Below, piece by piece: positions 42,240 to 53,766 of a DNA stretch of 64,000 nt. Each line of letters opens with the position of its first letter. The first letter of the stretch is position 1. The notes under the pieces were generated by a model. The model did not search any database. It worked only from the letters and a program-made list of their open reading frames with translations, and had not been told where the DNA came from. The DNA comes from Theropithecus gelada (Eukaryota > Chordata > Mammalia > Primates > Cercopithecidae). Location: the NCBI RefSeq assembly GCF_003255815.1, contig NC_037672.1, positions 106,093,262 to 106,157,261 on the forward strand, given 5' to 3'. The position numbers and the translations under genes were made by a program.

Positions 42240-42640
42240 GGGTGAGTTGACTAGATTTGCTGATGGATGGACACAGGGGTGACAGAAAGGAAGGAATCAA
42301 TAAGGACTTCTAGGTTTTTAGCTTGAACAACTAAGTAGCTGTCATTTACTGAAATGATAAAGACAAGAACACATTTGAGAAGGGAATCAGGAATTCTGGT
42401 TTCAAATGATTATTAGCTATCAAATTTCATATCAAGGAGGAGGTTAGATATGTAAGTTTGGGTCTTAGTGGGGTTAGTGAAATAAATTTGGAAATTGTCA
42501 TAATTTTGGTGGTTATGAGAGTGCCTAGAATGAGCATAAAGACAGAAAACAAACAGAGAAACCAAAATCAAGCCTATAGAATACTCAAAAACTTAGGAGT
42601 TGAGCAAAGAAAGAAAACCCAAAAGGAGTGAAATAAAACC
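42240..42640 (-). repeat. L2 LINE fragment, minus strand
   Basis: The run 'aggacttctaggtttttagc', 'tgtcatttactgaaatgata', 'gggaatcaggaattctggtt' and 'agtttgggtcttagtggggt' is the reverse complement of the L2-type region seen at 11885 ('gttttcctccctaaatg', 'cccatctcaataaataac'). Confidence 0.5.
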
Positions 42641-43004
42641 CAATGGTATGGGAAAAAATGTAAAGAACATGGTGTCAGGGAAGCTAAGGGTGTTTTAAGA
42701 GTGGAAGAGTGGTTAAGCACATGCCAACTGGTCACGATGGCTAACATCCTTTATGAAATCATTTTGACTAGTCACTATAAATCTTGGTGAAAATGAAAAC
42801 TATAGTAAGGTTACGTAAGATGAAGGAGGAATGGAATGTGAGGAGTTAGAACAGGATGTGAAGAAATTGGTAGAGATTGTATAAGGAGCCAGGGTTCTTT
42901 TGGAAAAAAAAAAGCATCTAATAACTTCCATTCTTTTTCAGAGAGAAAAAGAGAGAGTGCACAGGAAGGAGGCTAAACTTGCTTGCATAACAGTCCCACT
43001 CTCT
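42641..43004. other. Anonymous intergenic stretch
   Basis: Nothing recognised. Confidence 0.5.
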
Positions 43005-43140
43005 CAATAACCTTAATCCATTCATAAGGACAGAGCCCTTGTGATCTAATCACCTCTTAAAGGCCCCACCTGACAACATTGTTGTATTGAGTATTAAGTT
43101 TCCAACACATAAACTTTGGAGGACACATTCAAACCATTGC
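43005..43140 (+). repeat. Fragment of the same repeat as 7426/11097
   Basis: The sequence 'gtgatctaatcacctcttaa', 'aggccccacctgacaacatt' and 'ggaggacacattcaaaccat' follows the 3' half of the repeat that hosts the Tigger nest. It is uninterrupted across the matching position, which supports the reading of 7705-11096 as an insertion. Confidence 0.65.
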
Positions 43141-44044
43141 AGGGAGTTATAAGCACTTCCTCATGAGACTGTCAATATCTCAGAAAAGCTGTGTGGACAG
43201 CTCGTGACAGCTGCCCCAATGACTGTTCCATAGGCTCTGGACAGGTGAGTGAGCAACGATGAAGGGTTTGGGTGTTCTCTCTCTTTCTTTGTTCTCTTGA
43301 AGGGAGGGATAGGGAAATGAGTCTCAACTCCAAAATCCACAGTGGTCTTACAATTTACCAAGACACAGGGTACTAAATTCTCCTGGGAATGACAAATAAC
43401 AAAAACCAGGATCAAATGTCCCCAGTAATAAAGGAAGAAAACATGTGGCCCCACCCTCGAAGGGCAAGAGTGCTGAGGGAAAGCAGGGCTCTTATTCTGA
43501 GTGAGTTAAACACCAAAAGGTTTATGTCTGGTCTTGAGACATCAACGGGCCCTTAGTGGGGAGGAAGAAAAACAATGTGGTGTTATTCAACAGTACCTCC
43601 AGACCAGTCCCTGGGGAAATTGTTCCAAGTTCCTCAAACAGTGGAGCCAGTAAAATTGAAAGAGTAAGACTACCTCTTGGGGGCCTAAAATATCTGTGGC
43701 CACTATGCGAAAATATCAGGTCAGGCCACCCAAGATTTCCAGAGTGGTATTCATTTTGATTGATGGCTTCTTCAACCAGGAGCAGGCCACAGGCTAGAGT
43801 GGTAGCAGTGGAGAGCAGAGAGGTGGTCCCCAGAGCAGCAGTCATGAGAGGAGATGGGCCGATGAGCAGCCTGAAAGCAGAACACACAACAACAGCAGGA
43901 AAGCTACAACAGCTGCAGAGGACCATGTGGAAAGGGAGATGCCTCAATGGTTTAGAATTCTATAATAAAACAGTGGTGGTTTGGAAGAATCCCCAAGACA
44001 ACTGCTACCAAACCTGTGAAATATAATTTAGTCACCTCAAACAT
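43141..44044. other. Anonymous intergenic stretch
   Basis: No domain-bearing ORF. A 141-codon minus-strand ORF (43522-43947) overlaps plus-strand ORFs and has no recognised family. Confidence 0.5.
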
Positions 44045-44548
44045 GCCTCTGTGACCTGAGGCTCTTCCTGCTGCCTGGAACGTTCCTCTTGGGCTGAAGT
44101 AGGACCAACTTCTTATTCTTAAGGTACGAGCTAAAATGTATCTCAGAGTGGAGGCCATCCCTATTTAAAGATCTCCCTGTGATAGTCTAACACAGTCCTG
44201 TTTTTCCTTGAGAGTACTGCATTTCGCTGATTCTGATATATACTTTTTTTCATATTTTAACATTGCTGAAGTTGGGATGAATCTTATCATCAAAACTGTG
44301 TCATAGTTTAATTGGCCACAGTTTTTCTAAGTGAGTTTTTTTAAATGGTGCATTTTATAACCTGTGCCATTTCTATTCAAGAAAATAGAGTTTTCATCAC
44401 ATTCAGTGAGTGTTGTTTGTATGTTTAGTGTTTGTTTGTCTACTCTATAAACTGTAGGCTTCTTTAAAGCAAGCACTAGCATGTAGTACAATACCTGGTG
44501 CATCATATGTATTCAATAATGATTAATCAAATGACTGAATTCATTAAC
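44045..44548 (+). repeat. L2 LINE 3' region
   Basis: The stretch 'tgctgcctggaacgttcctc', 'acgagctaaaatgtatctca' and the 3' end 'acaatacctggtgcatcata' plus 'tgtattcaataatgatt' match the L2 3' region and terminus. A FLAM monomer inserted at its end. Confidence 0.65.
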
Positions 44549-44680
44549 TTTATTTATTTTTTTTTGAGACAGGGTCCTACTATCTTGCCCAGGCTGGTCT
44601 TGAACTCCTGGGCTCAAGTGATCCTCCCACCTCGGCCTCCCAAAGTGGTGGGATTATAGGCATGAGCCACGGAGCTCAGC
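44549..44680 (-). mobile_element. FLAM_C-type Alu monomer, minus strand
   Basis: A single monomer, 'gagacagggtcctactatct' to 'ggcatgagccacggagctca'. TSDs ctgaattcattaac (44535-44548) and ctgaattcatcaac (44681-44694) differ at one base. Having TSDs directly around a monomer shows it moved as a monomer. Confidence 0.85.
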
Positions 44681-44838
44681 CTGAATTCATCAACCTTAGG
44701 GTTGTACGGCTCTCAGCGGAAAAACACTATATACAATACTATGTATAATCAGATGACTTAAGATTTTGGGACAAAATTAAATATACAGTCTCTCTGTCAG
44801 ATTCACATGTACCCAATATCTTATCTCAAAGTACTGGT

Positions 44839-45151
44839 GTTTTTGTTTTTTGGATTTTTTTTTTTTTTTTTTTTGAGTCTCACTCTGTTGCCCAAGCTGG
44901 AGTACAGTGGTGTAATCTTGGCTCACTGCAACCTCTGCCCTCTGGGTTCAAGGGATTCTCCTGCCTCAGCCTCTCAAGTAGCTGGGACCACAGGTGCACA
45001 CCACCACGTCCAGCTCATTTTTTTGTATTTTAGTAGCATGGGGTTTTCACCATGTCGGCCAGACTGGTCTCGAACTCCTGACCTCAAGTGATCTGCCCGC
45101 CTCAGCCTCCCAAAGTGCTGGGATTACAGGTATGACCCACCACATCCATCT
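44839..45151 (-). mobile_element. Alu (S-type), minus strand
   Basis: A dimeric minus-strand Alu starting with a poly-T of about 22 bases, flanked by 13-bp perfect TSDs, tcaaagtactggt, at 44826-44838 and 45152-45164. Confidence 0.92.
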
Positions 45152-45164
45152 TCAAAGTACTGGT

Positions 45165-46316
45165 TTTAAGCAGAAATTTCCACACAAGTAGATACCTTAA
45201 AACAAAGAACACTTGAGAACATCTGTCTAAGCAGAACAAAGTTTTTGTATTAGACATTTCTCGGAAACCTACTTTTAAAGGGGAGATATTAATAGAAAGT
45301 ATTTATGAAGCATCTCTCAGTGTAATGCCCCGGTGCTTTGACAAGTATGCTATTTTTGAACATGGAAAAAACTCATTGGGATACATTATGACCAGTTTCT
45401 CCTGCTTAATACTGTAGTTAGGTCTAATTCTATGTTTATAACCTCTTAATCTACTTCCATGGAGGAAATAGATTTCGCCTTATCTATTCACTTGGTACTA
45501 ACTCAAATAAGTAGAAAAACCAGGGGATTTAATCTTGGCTAAAATAATTTAGCAATTAGCAAATATTTTAAGAAACGCCAATTAGAAACATAGAAAACAT
45601 AAATGGATTTCAATGCATGTTGATCTTTTTGAAAATTTTCCTCTGAATGAACGTCTTTCTTTAACACTAATGCAAGGCTCTGGATAAATCTTATTATTAT
45701 GAAAGTCCCCAGTAGTGAGAATTTAAATACAAATTTATGCAAAATGAGAAAAATGGGTCACTTCTGCCATTGCCTTATTCCTGGAATATTTTTTTTAGCA
45801 AAATAGAGCTGAGAATAAAAATCATCTCAATTTTACAATACACCATATCTCCCTCGTAACATTCAGATAATGATTCTGAAGCTATTTGGTATGATGGATG
45901 AAGAAATGCATTCTGAGCTTGGGCGAATCACACTACTTGGGACCTCTGTTTCTGCTTTTGCAAGTCTGACTTGTCAAGGGCCCCTCCCATCTCCTCAGAG
46001 ACAGCTTCCAAACATCCCTGGTCAGAATCAGTGTCTCCTTCCTCTTCTGGGCCCACTTAACATGTAGTTTCTAGTTCTTGCGTAACAATTATGCAGTGAA
46101 CCCTGTAGTGCAAACGAGTGTGTGTGCATTTGTCTACCTCAGAAGGCTGTGAACTCCTGGAGTGTCAGGACTGTTTTCATTCATCCTTGGGTCTTGTACA
46201 TGGAAGATGACTCATATTTTGCCATATCAGATTGAATTGCTTTATAAGGTTAGCTTTGGCTTATTCAGTTTATGCTCCCTAAGGTTTTGTTTTTATGTAC
46301 TAGTATTGCAGATTAG
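45165..46316. other. Anonymous intergenic stretch
   Basis: No gene. A faint L2-like phrase, 'ggctgtgaactcctggagtg', lies at about 46145. Confidence 0.45.
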
Positions 46317-46323
46317 AAAAAAA

Positions 46324-46354
<31 letters not shown>

Positions 46355-46363
46355 AATAAAAAA
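46317..46363 (+). repeat. (AAAT)n microsatellite
   Basis: About nine AAAT units in a row after an A run. No Alu body is adjacent, so it is either an isolated microsatellite or an orphan tail. Confidence 0.93.
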
Positions 46364-46456
46364 CAAGCTCATCTCAAACCCTCATGGGTCTTTTTGTGTG
46401 ACATAGAATGAAGAGCCGAGCTGAGCCCAACCTCAGTAAAGAAGAGAGTGCCTCCA

Positions 46457-46628
46457 CGGGCCCCTGTAGTCCCAGCTACTCGGTACTCGGGAGGCTGAGG
46501 CAGGAGAATGGCGTGAACCCGGGAGGTGGAGCTTGCAGTGAGCCGAGATCTCGCCACTGCACTCCAGCCTGGGCGACAGAGCGAGACTCTGTCTCAAAAA
46601 AAAAAAAAAAAGAAAAAGAAAAAAAAAA
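46457..46628 (+). mobile_element. 5'-truncated AluY-like element
   Basis: Only the right half is present, from 'cgggcccctgtagtcccagc' to the A-rich tail with AAAAG units. TSD agagtgcctcca lies at 46445-46456 and 46629-46640. 'gaatggcgtgaacccgggag' and 'agcttgcagtgagccgagat' are Y-type. A 7-bp repeat of tactcgg lies at 46477-46490. Confidence 0.9.
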
Positions 46629-46640
46629 AGAGTGCCTCCA

Positions 46641-48614
46641 GCAGTTCAGACCAAGTTCATGTCCTGAGGTAAGACTGGCAGGGGCTACCCTGGGCCCTGG
46701 GAAGAGAGGGGTTCCTACGAGATGAGAAAAGTATTCCCTTAGGTTCTGAGAGAAAATGGCAATGCTCTATGTGGACTATGCAGCTATTAGAGACCCAGGC
46801 ATATTTATGCAATCTAATCCTGGGTCAAATACTCATTTTCCAGGTGATGATGGACAAGTCCCTTAAGCCTTCTGATCAGCAGCTTCTTGAACTCTAAAAT
46901 GGGAAGTCTAATATTAAAGATATCCTACAACATGGACTGTTGTGAAAACTAATATAGACAAAGCCTTCTCAAGCACTATGAAGCATTCAGTGCTAAGTAC
47001 AATGAAACTAATGTGGCCAGAGGCCTCGGGCCTGTGCCAGATGGAACCAGCCTTGGCCACTCTTTCCCATACTGCTGCTCCCAGCTGACAGAGGTTTGGC
47101 TGAAGATTCTGCCAGGACCTGTGCATCAGTATTCCCACAAGGAGCTGCAGGGCACACACACTGTGTGCTGAGAAAGTCCCCAAGAAAGATGGAACCCACA
47201 TGGGGGCATTGCTGATGCTGTCCCAGAAAACAAGCCCAGGGATTTTCCCAGCTCTATACATTGCTTTGTGTTTATCAGTGCTTCGACCAACAGCTATTCA
47301 TTTGTAATATGAAACTCTTAAAATAAAATCTTTTTTATTTTAGCGAGTTTTATTGAGGGAACCTGGCTGCAGGCAGGATTTCAGTCTTATGTCTGCATAA
47401 AGCCTAAGCTGTTGGCCAGTGGAAATATTTCCTTAGAAAAACCAAGGTGTTTGATGTTATTTGATTGGACTTCTCACTTCCTAACCAGTTGCCTTGGTGT
47501 TGCTTAGATGAAGCCCAGATTAATTTTTTTTCTCGGTCACTTCTTACAAAATCTGAAATCTGAAAGTTCAGCCCTAACCACCTCACAAAATGGTCAGTCT
47601 TGTTCTTGACCTCATTAACAAAGGACTGTCCTTCCAACTCACACCAACCTGGGGGAGGAAATAAACCAGACAGCCCGAATGACGACAGAGTGGGATGAAA
47701 TAACCCCTCCCTGGGACAATGCCTTTTCCTGTTTCTGGAGGCTCCTCCTATTCCCACACTGGTTTCTGCATCCGTTACTTGGCCAGGATCCTCTTTCACA
47801 TCAAAGTGTCCCTCCTTGGGCTTCAGAAGTAGGGGCATAACCTTAGTTTCTACAGGAAGGCATTTTCATCCCAAAGGAAAGGGGAAAGCCATGTGTTTGG
47901 TTGCTATACAATTACAAGCCACTTTCCTTGTTTTTCATTTTATAGTCATGCACATGAAAAGTATAGGCAGGCTTTTAGCTACGATGAGCCAAACATTTGG
48001 TTCCTAGACTTCTATAGTTTGAGCTGGAAGCATTAAAATAATTAAACTCCAGCCATTCAGTCTTCATTAATAATATTAAATGCCTGAGTCAGGAAAAGTT
48101 TTAGGAGAGGATATGATTTTCTTTTTTACTTCAAAAACACATGAAAGGGCATAATCTGGACAGATACTTAAGGAAGAGAGGTTGAAGAATGCCATGCATT
48201 CCATCTCAGACTAGGCTATGGGGACTCTTCTTGGGAGGTCTGGGTTTCAATCCAGTTTTGAATGGCTGAATGTAATTGGTGATGGTAGGGCACTACGGCT
48301 TTCCCAAAGCTGTCACTTTGTGTCATTATCAAAAGCACTTATTTGGTACCTAATATGTCTATGCGTGACAGATGTTTAAATAGGAATGTCCCTGTCTTTC
48401 TGGGGCCTCTGATCTAAAATGGTGCAGATACTCTTGGAAATGGGGTAAACAGTAGAACCTTGGGTGGGAGAGAGCATATCCAATAGTATTTTTTCAGTGT
48501 GTAATTAGGGTGGGAGGGTCTAGAAAATTTTAACTGTTGGAGAATACAATTCATTATCATTGGAAGGGTACCCTGTAGAAGAGTATCACATTTGGGGAAT
48601 GGGAGCTGTTGATC
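46641..48614. other. Anonymous intergenic stretch, about 2 kb
   Basis: This is one of the longest stretches without a recognised repeat. Minus-strand ORFs of 115 codons (46914-47261) and 144 codons (47404-47838) are present but lack any motif, and no splice-site pattern or CpG cluster supports them. Confidence 0.5.
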
Positions 48615-48633
48615 AAAAGATAGCATAATTTTC

Positions 48634-49274
48634 AGCCAGGCGTGGTGGCTCATGCTTGGAATCCCAGCATTTTGGGAGGCTGAGGCAGGTGGATCACTTG
48701 AGGTCAGGAGTTTGAGACCAGCCTGGCCAACATGGTGAAACCCTGGTATTTTTTTTTCATTTTATTTTATTTATTTATTTTTTTGGAGACAGAGTCTTGC
48801 TCTGTTGCCCAGGCTGGAGTGTAGTGGCAGGATCTCAGCTCACTTTGACCTCTGTCTCCCAGGTTCAAGCTATCCTCCTGCCTCAGCCTCCCCAGTATCT
48901 GGGATTACACCACGACAATGGGCTAATTTTGCATTTTTGATAGAGACAAGGTTTTCCCATGTTGTGCAGGCTGGTCTTGAACTCCTGAGCTCAGCCAATC
49001 TGCCCGCCTCAGCCTCCCAAAGTGCTAGGATTATTGGCGTGAGCCACCTTGCCCGGCCTGAAACCCCATTTCTACTAAAAATATAAAATTTAGCTAGGCA
49101 TGGTGGTGCATGCCTGTAATCCCAGCTACTGGGCAGGCTGAGGCAGGAGAATCGCTTGAACCTGGGAAGTGGAGGTTGCAGTGAGCCAAGATCATGCCAC
49201 TGCATTCCACCATGGGCCACAGAGCAAGACTCTATGTCAAAAATAATAATAATAATAATAAATAAAAATTTTAA
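48634..49274 (+). mobile_element. Outer Alu split by a second Alu (with AAT tail)
   Basis: The outer plus-strand Alu occupies 48634-48744 and 49058-49274. Its tail has (AAT)n at 49242-49261. Its TSDs, aaaagatagcataattttc (48615-48633) and aaaagatagcgtaagtttc (49275-49293), match at 17 of 19 positions. Confidence 0.9.
48745..49057 (-). mobile_element. Inner Alu, minus strand, nested in the outer Alu
   Basis: A minus-strand dimeric Alu inserted at the outer Alu's 'gtgaaaccc' site. The word tgaaaccc is duplicated at 48736-48743 and 49059-49066. The tail side is a T-rich TTTA run. Confidence 0.9.
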
Positions 49275-49293
49275 AAAAGATAGCGTAAGTTTC

Positions 49294-50006
49294 AAAAACT
49301 GAAGAAATACTATTCTAAAAGTATCCATGCATCATTTGCTCATTCAGAATTTACTGACTGCTTCCTAGATGCCCCAATGTGTAGCCGGCACTATAAAAAG
49401 TATAAAACAAATAGGCTCATCCAGACATTGACAAACTCATGTACACTCAGGAGCCCATGATGGCACAACATTGAAGCAATGAGATAGGAGTGAATTATCC
49501 CAATCCAGACCAACAGAATTAGTATATGAATCTCAATCACTTTGAGATAGAATAGGATATAGACTTAAAAACAGAAAAGCACAATTTCTAACTGACCCTA
49601 AATAACCTCAAAGCAAGCGTCCTTAGTGTTCTTTTATCCTTCATATGCTCTCTCTGAGGTAGAAAAATTAAGCTTTGTGTGGCTGAATTATAAATTTTCC
49701 TTAACAATTAAGAAAATGTTTCTTTACCAGAAGTGAAAACTGTAGGTTTTACTCTTGGGTTAGTGAAAAGGAACATTGAAAGTGAATCAGATCTTCCATT
49801 AGGGCCATGTAATCATACTATTATTACAATGAAAAATAAAAAGGAAGAGAAAAGAGAGAAAAAAGAGAAAAAAGAGGGCAAGATAGAAAAGACTGGATTC
49901 CAGTCTGCTAAAGCTGTCTTGTCTCTGTCTGAGAAACCTATTTGGTAACCTGAATAACACCGATTCCTACACCTACAGACAAGCGAGACGAAATGAAACA
50001 GCATTG
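49294..50006. other. Anonymous intergenic stretch
   Basis: A short L2-like minus-strand phrase ('tcattcagaatttactgact') is at about 49340-49400. A purine-rich GAAAA run lies at 49830-49880. Confidence 0.45.
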
Positions 50007-50017
50007 GTGAAGCATTC

Positions 50018-50334
50018 CTTTCTGTTGTTTGCTTGTTTGTTTGTTTTGAGATGAAGTGTCACGCTGTAGCCTAGGCTGGAATGCAATGGCATGATCTCAG
50101 TTCACTGCAACTTCCACCTCCTGTGTTCAAGTGATTCTCCTGCCTCAGCCTCCCAAGTAGCTGGAATTACAGGCGCACGCCACCTCACCTGGCTAATTTT
50201 TTTTTTGTATTTTTAGTAGACACAGGATTTCACCATGTTGGGCAGGCTGGTCTCAAACTCCCGACCTCAAGTGATCTGCCCACCTCAGCCTCCCAAAGTG
50301 CTAGGATTCCAGGCATGAGCCACTGTGCCCAGAA
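50018..50334 (-). mobile_element. Alu (S-type), minus strand
   Basis: A dimeric minus-strand Alu with a (TTTG)n-type tail (50026-50047) and 11-bp perfect TSDs, gtgaagcattc, at 50007-50017 and 50335-50345. Confidence 0.92.
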
Positions 50335-50354
50335 GTGAAGCATTCTTTATGGCC

Positions 50355-50540
50355 TATACCATTATCTTATTTGATCCTGACAATAGCTTGCCAGGAAGGT
50401 GTTAACAACTCTCATTTTATAGATGAGAAAACTGAAGTTCAACGAGTTTAAGTAACTTGCCTAAAGTCATACAGCTAGTAAGTAGCAGAGCCAGGTGTTA
50501 AATCCAGGGCTGTCTGATGTCAGAGCTCATGAATTTTCTC
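50355..50540 (-). repeat. MIR SINE, minus strand
   Basis: 'ctcattttatagatgagaaa', 'gtttaagtaacttgcctaaa' and 'catacagctagtaagtagca' are the reverse-complement MIR core, well preserved. Confidence 0.85.
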
Positions 50541-51825
50541 CTACTTACACTCCCTTCATTTGATGCTCAAAGCTCCAGAGAAAAATGTATGTATATAAGA
50601 CATTTTTTGTTGAGTTGAGTGCACTGGTTGAGTGCAGGACAAATATTCCCTCTAAATCTCTACCTGTTCAGCCTCCCCAGGGATACATCAGACTACTCTT
50701 CAAATATAGTCTTCCTATGTCCCTGACCCACCTAAATTGTTTACTCTTTCTTTAATATTATTATAATGGAACTCGTGGTTTATATTTGAAATGAATTGTA
50801 TATTGTTATTTGAAGTGCATATGAGAGGCAGTGCTATGTAAAGCCTAACATAAAGTGACGAATAAAACTTTATATACCTATATACTTACATGTGTATAAA
50901 ATATTGCAAAATAAAATAATATTTAAAGAGATGTGCATTTATTTTTGTCATTCTGATGCAAAACTATACTGTATTCTGACTATTTATAAAGTTATTTCCT
51001 TACATGTTTTCTATTTTTTTTCCATCCTGTCATTCTTATTCCCCCGGTAATCTCTATATATCTAAGGAAGAGGAAGCAAGAAGTTGTTCCACCTGTGTTT
51101 ACTAATTATAGTGTTAGTCCTTTGTATATAGTGTTTGTACTTTGTTAGAATGCTGATTATCTCTCAAGCAGCTAACCCTACTTAGACCTGACAACAATTT
51201 AAATTCAAATATCTTCACGGCAGGCAATTTTATTAATGTTTTATATGGCACGCCAGAGAAGTGAGCTGATTTGGGTGTTTGGTTTGGGCTTTATTTTTTC
51301 TTTCCATTTTTGGTAGAAGACTGTGCTTTAGAAAAGTATGTTCAGTTGGCCTATACCATCGGGAAACTTGATTGAATTGTTCAACCCATATGCCATAAGC
51401 CTGAACCCAGGAGATACCAGCTCCAAGAAAAAGCAGTGTGTTCTATCTCTGTGACTGATTTCATTTTTGGATTCTCTTTTGAGTCTGCCAATAAGTTTCA
51501 GATGGGAGGTGTTGGTTTTTGAGATGCAAGTTACCTGTTCACTGGGAGCAGAGGGAGACCACTTGTTTGGGGCTCTCACAAATGACAGATGGCAGTGACT
51601 TTGGTCACTGATGATGTTGTCTGGACTCAACTCAGCTTAGAAGAGAAAGAAACCATAATACCTTGTAAGAATTTCCTTTGCTCTACCCAGTTATTCTAGT
51701 AAAGGAAAGAAGATTTGAAAAGCTGGGACTCCAATGCCACCTGTGCCACGCTAACATCTGGACGAGGGCTTGAGAGAACCTCCCTGGAAACCGAAAAAGA
51801 AAAGACAAAAACCCTCTAGGTCATG
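50541..51825. other. Anonymous intergenic stretch
   Basis: No gene or repeat recognised. A minus-strand 100-codon ORF (51328-51630) has no motif. Confidence 0.5.
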
Positions 51826-52038
51826 GGTGTCCAATCTTTTAGCTTCCCCAGGCCACACTGGAAGAAGATTGTCTTGGGCCACACATAAAATACACTAATA
51901 CTAATGATAGCTGGTGAGCTTTTAAAAAAAAAAACTCTCGATGTTTTAAGAAAGTTTGCAAATTTGTGTTGGGTGGCATTTGAAGCCACCCTGGGCCACA
52001 TGTGGGCCACGGGCTGTGGGTTGGACAGGCTTACTCAA
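51826..52038 (+). mobile_element. Old non-autonomous DNA transposon, possibly Ricksha-like
   Basis: The ends read 'gggtgtccaatcttttagct' and, on the opposite strand, 'taagcctgtccaacccacag', giving short inverted termini around tGTCCAA. The internal phrases 'gtcttgggccacacataaaa' and 'gttttaagaaagtttgcaaa' fit a known mammalian MITE. The family name is from memory and uncertain. Confidence 0.65.
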
Positions 52039-52373
52039 GGTAATTGTGCTCCCTAACTCTGCAGAACAGCAAGCCTCCCTCCACAAGCAGACCGTAGTTG
52101 AATGGGGGTGGGGTGAGGTGGAGCTCTTGGTTTGTGAGAATAGTCAGCAATGGAATGGCTGGTTGGTTATACAAATTAAAATTGATATGCATTCATCTAA
52201 AAAAATTAGTAAATACAAGATGCCTATTATGTACACATATGTATTGCGGAAAGACTAAATGCATGATAAAATGTTAACATACATAACTTTTTTAATGGAA
52301 AAAATGTTTGGAAAGGGGTTTCTGAATTCTGGGTTTAGTTTCCTTGGGAAAAAATAATTTGAGATATCCTAAA
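52039..52373. other. Anonymous intergenic stretch
   Basis: Nothing recognised. Confidence 0.5.
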
Positions 52374-52385
52374 GTATCATATCTG

Positions 52386-52679
52386 GCCAGATGCAGTGGC
52401 TCATGCCTGTAATCCCAACACTTTGGTAGGCCAAGGCAGGCAGATCACCTGAGGTCAGGAGTTGGAGACCAGCCTGGCCAACATGATGAAACCTCGTCTC
52501 TACTAAAAATACAAAAATTAGCTGGGCATGGTGGTGGGCGCCTGTAATCCTAGCTACTCGCGAGGCTGAGGCACTAGAATCACTTGAATCCGGGAAGCAG
52601 AGGTTGCAGTGAGCCGAGATTATAACACTGCACTCCAACCTGGGCAACAGAGTGAGACTTCATCTCAAAAAAAAAAAAC
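52386..52679 (+). mobile_element. Alu (S-type)
   Basis: A full dimeric Alu with TSDs gtatcatatctg (52374-52385) and gtatcatgtctg (52680-52691), one mismatch. The tail is a short A12. Confidence 0.92.
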
Positions 52680-52887
52680 GTATCATGTCTGATCAGTGTA
52701 CCATGGCCGATGTGAAGGCCGGCTCAGACCAGCCAGAGTGCAATAGAACATTTAAAATTTGTCTTGAAGTTCTTCAATTAAAAAAGAACATAAGGACACC
52801 TTTACATCCTTTAGTGCTCTTTTTCAGAATTCCTTGTCTTCTGTTTGGAAAATAACTTTCATACTAATATAGTGGAATTAACCAATT

Positions 52888-53092
52888 CCATAGGCTTTGG
52901 AGTCTTAAAGACCCAGATTCAAATACAATTTTGACCTTTGGTAAACGACTTAACATCTCCAAGCCACAGTTTCCTCACATGTGGAACAGGGTACTTATTT
53001 TACAGACTTGTGAGAATTAAGTGAGATTATACATAAATAGCATTTAACACAATTGCTGTCAGATGGTAAGCACTCAGTAATTGTCAGATAGG
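52888..53092 (+). repeat. MIR SINE, nearly complete
   Basis: 'aagacccagattcaaataca', 'aacatctccaagccacagtt', 'cttgtgagaattaagtgaga' and 'ggtaagcactcagtaattgt' follow MIR from the tRNA-like part through the core to the L2-like tail. Confidence 0.85.
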
Positions 53093-53214
53093 AATATAAT
53101 CACAGCTACCCCCTTTTCTATTTATACTGCTTCCACTTGAGTCCACTGCTCATATTACTAACATTCTAGCTGCTGATGTGTGGGTTTCATGGGCAACACA
53201 GTAGATCACTTAGG

Positions 53215-53451
53215 AACGAACTCAAAAGTCCCACTGCCTGGGCTCAATTCCTGTCTCCCCTATGTATTGGCCCTTTGACCTAGGGTAATTGATTATACTT
53301 CACCTCTCTGATTCAGTCTGCTCACCTTTAAGATAGGAGTGATAATGCCTAGTTCCTAAAGTTACTGTGAGCACCAAATGAGTTAATTCATTAAAGCATT
53401 AAAGTACTTAAAACAATGCCCAGCTGTAGGAAACTCTCAGTAACTATTAGC
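53215..53451 (+). repeat. Second MIR SINE, split by an Alu
   Basis: 'gcctgggctcaattcctgtc', 'ttaagataggagtgataatg' and 'gttactgtgagcaccaaatg' follow MIR. The last bases 'actattag' repeat after the Alu at 53767, where 'ctactattaatatc' completes the element. Confidence 0.8.
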
Positions 53452-53766
53452 CTTTCCCACCCCCCACTCCCCACCCCCCCGCTCCCCGAGACGGAGTCTG
53501 GCTCTGTCGCCCAGGCTGGAGTGTATTGGCAGGATCTCGGCTCACTGCAACCTCCGCCTCCTGAGTTCAAGCAATTCTCCTACCTCAGCCTCCCAAGTAG
53601 CTGGGATTACAGGCGTGTGCCACCATGCCCAGCTAATTTTTGTATTTTTAGAAGAGACGGGGTTTCACCATGTTGGCGAGGTTGGTCTTGAACTCCTGAC
53701 CTCGTGATCTACCAGCCTCAGCCTCCCAAAATGCTGAGATTACAGGTGTGAGCCACTGCGCCTGGC
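53452..53766 (-). mobile_element. Alu (S-type), minus strand, with a G/C-rich tail
   Basis: A full minus-strand Alu inserted in the second MIR, TSD ctattagc at 53444-53451 and 53767-53774. Instead of poly-T the tail side is a run of C blocks (53456-53487). Confidence 0.9.
53456..53487 (-). repeat. G-quadruplex-type motif in the Alu tail
   Basis: On the minus strand there are five G runs of 4, 7, 4, 6 and 3 bases with loops of 1-3 bases. This exceeds the usual minimum for an intrastrand G-quadruplex. Confidence 0.9.

Noticed and set aside
43522..43947. 141-codon minus-strand ORF with a hydrophobic stretch
   Set aside because: Overlaps two plus-strand ORFs (43556-43759, 43760-44026) and shows no family; most likely chance.
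47404..47838. 144-codon minus-strand ORF in repeat-free DNA
   Set aside because: No recognisable motif or family and no supporting promoter or conservation evidence; length is within what chance gives in 64 kb.
48870..49328. 152-codon minus-strand ORF, and similar ORFs at 58980 and 54287
   Set aside because: These are antisense translations of Alu elements, which often give frames with phrases like SPRLECSGVISAH or VFLVEMGFHHV.
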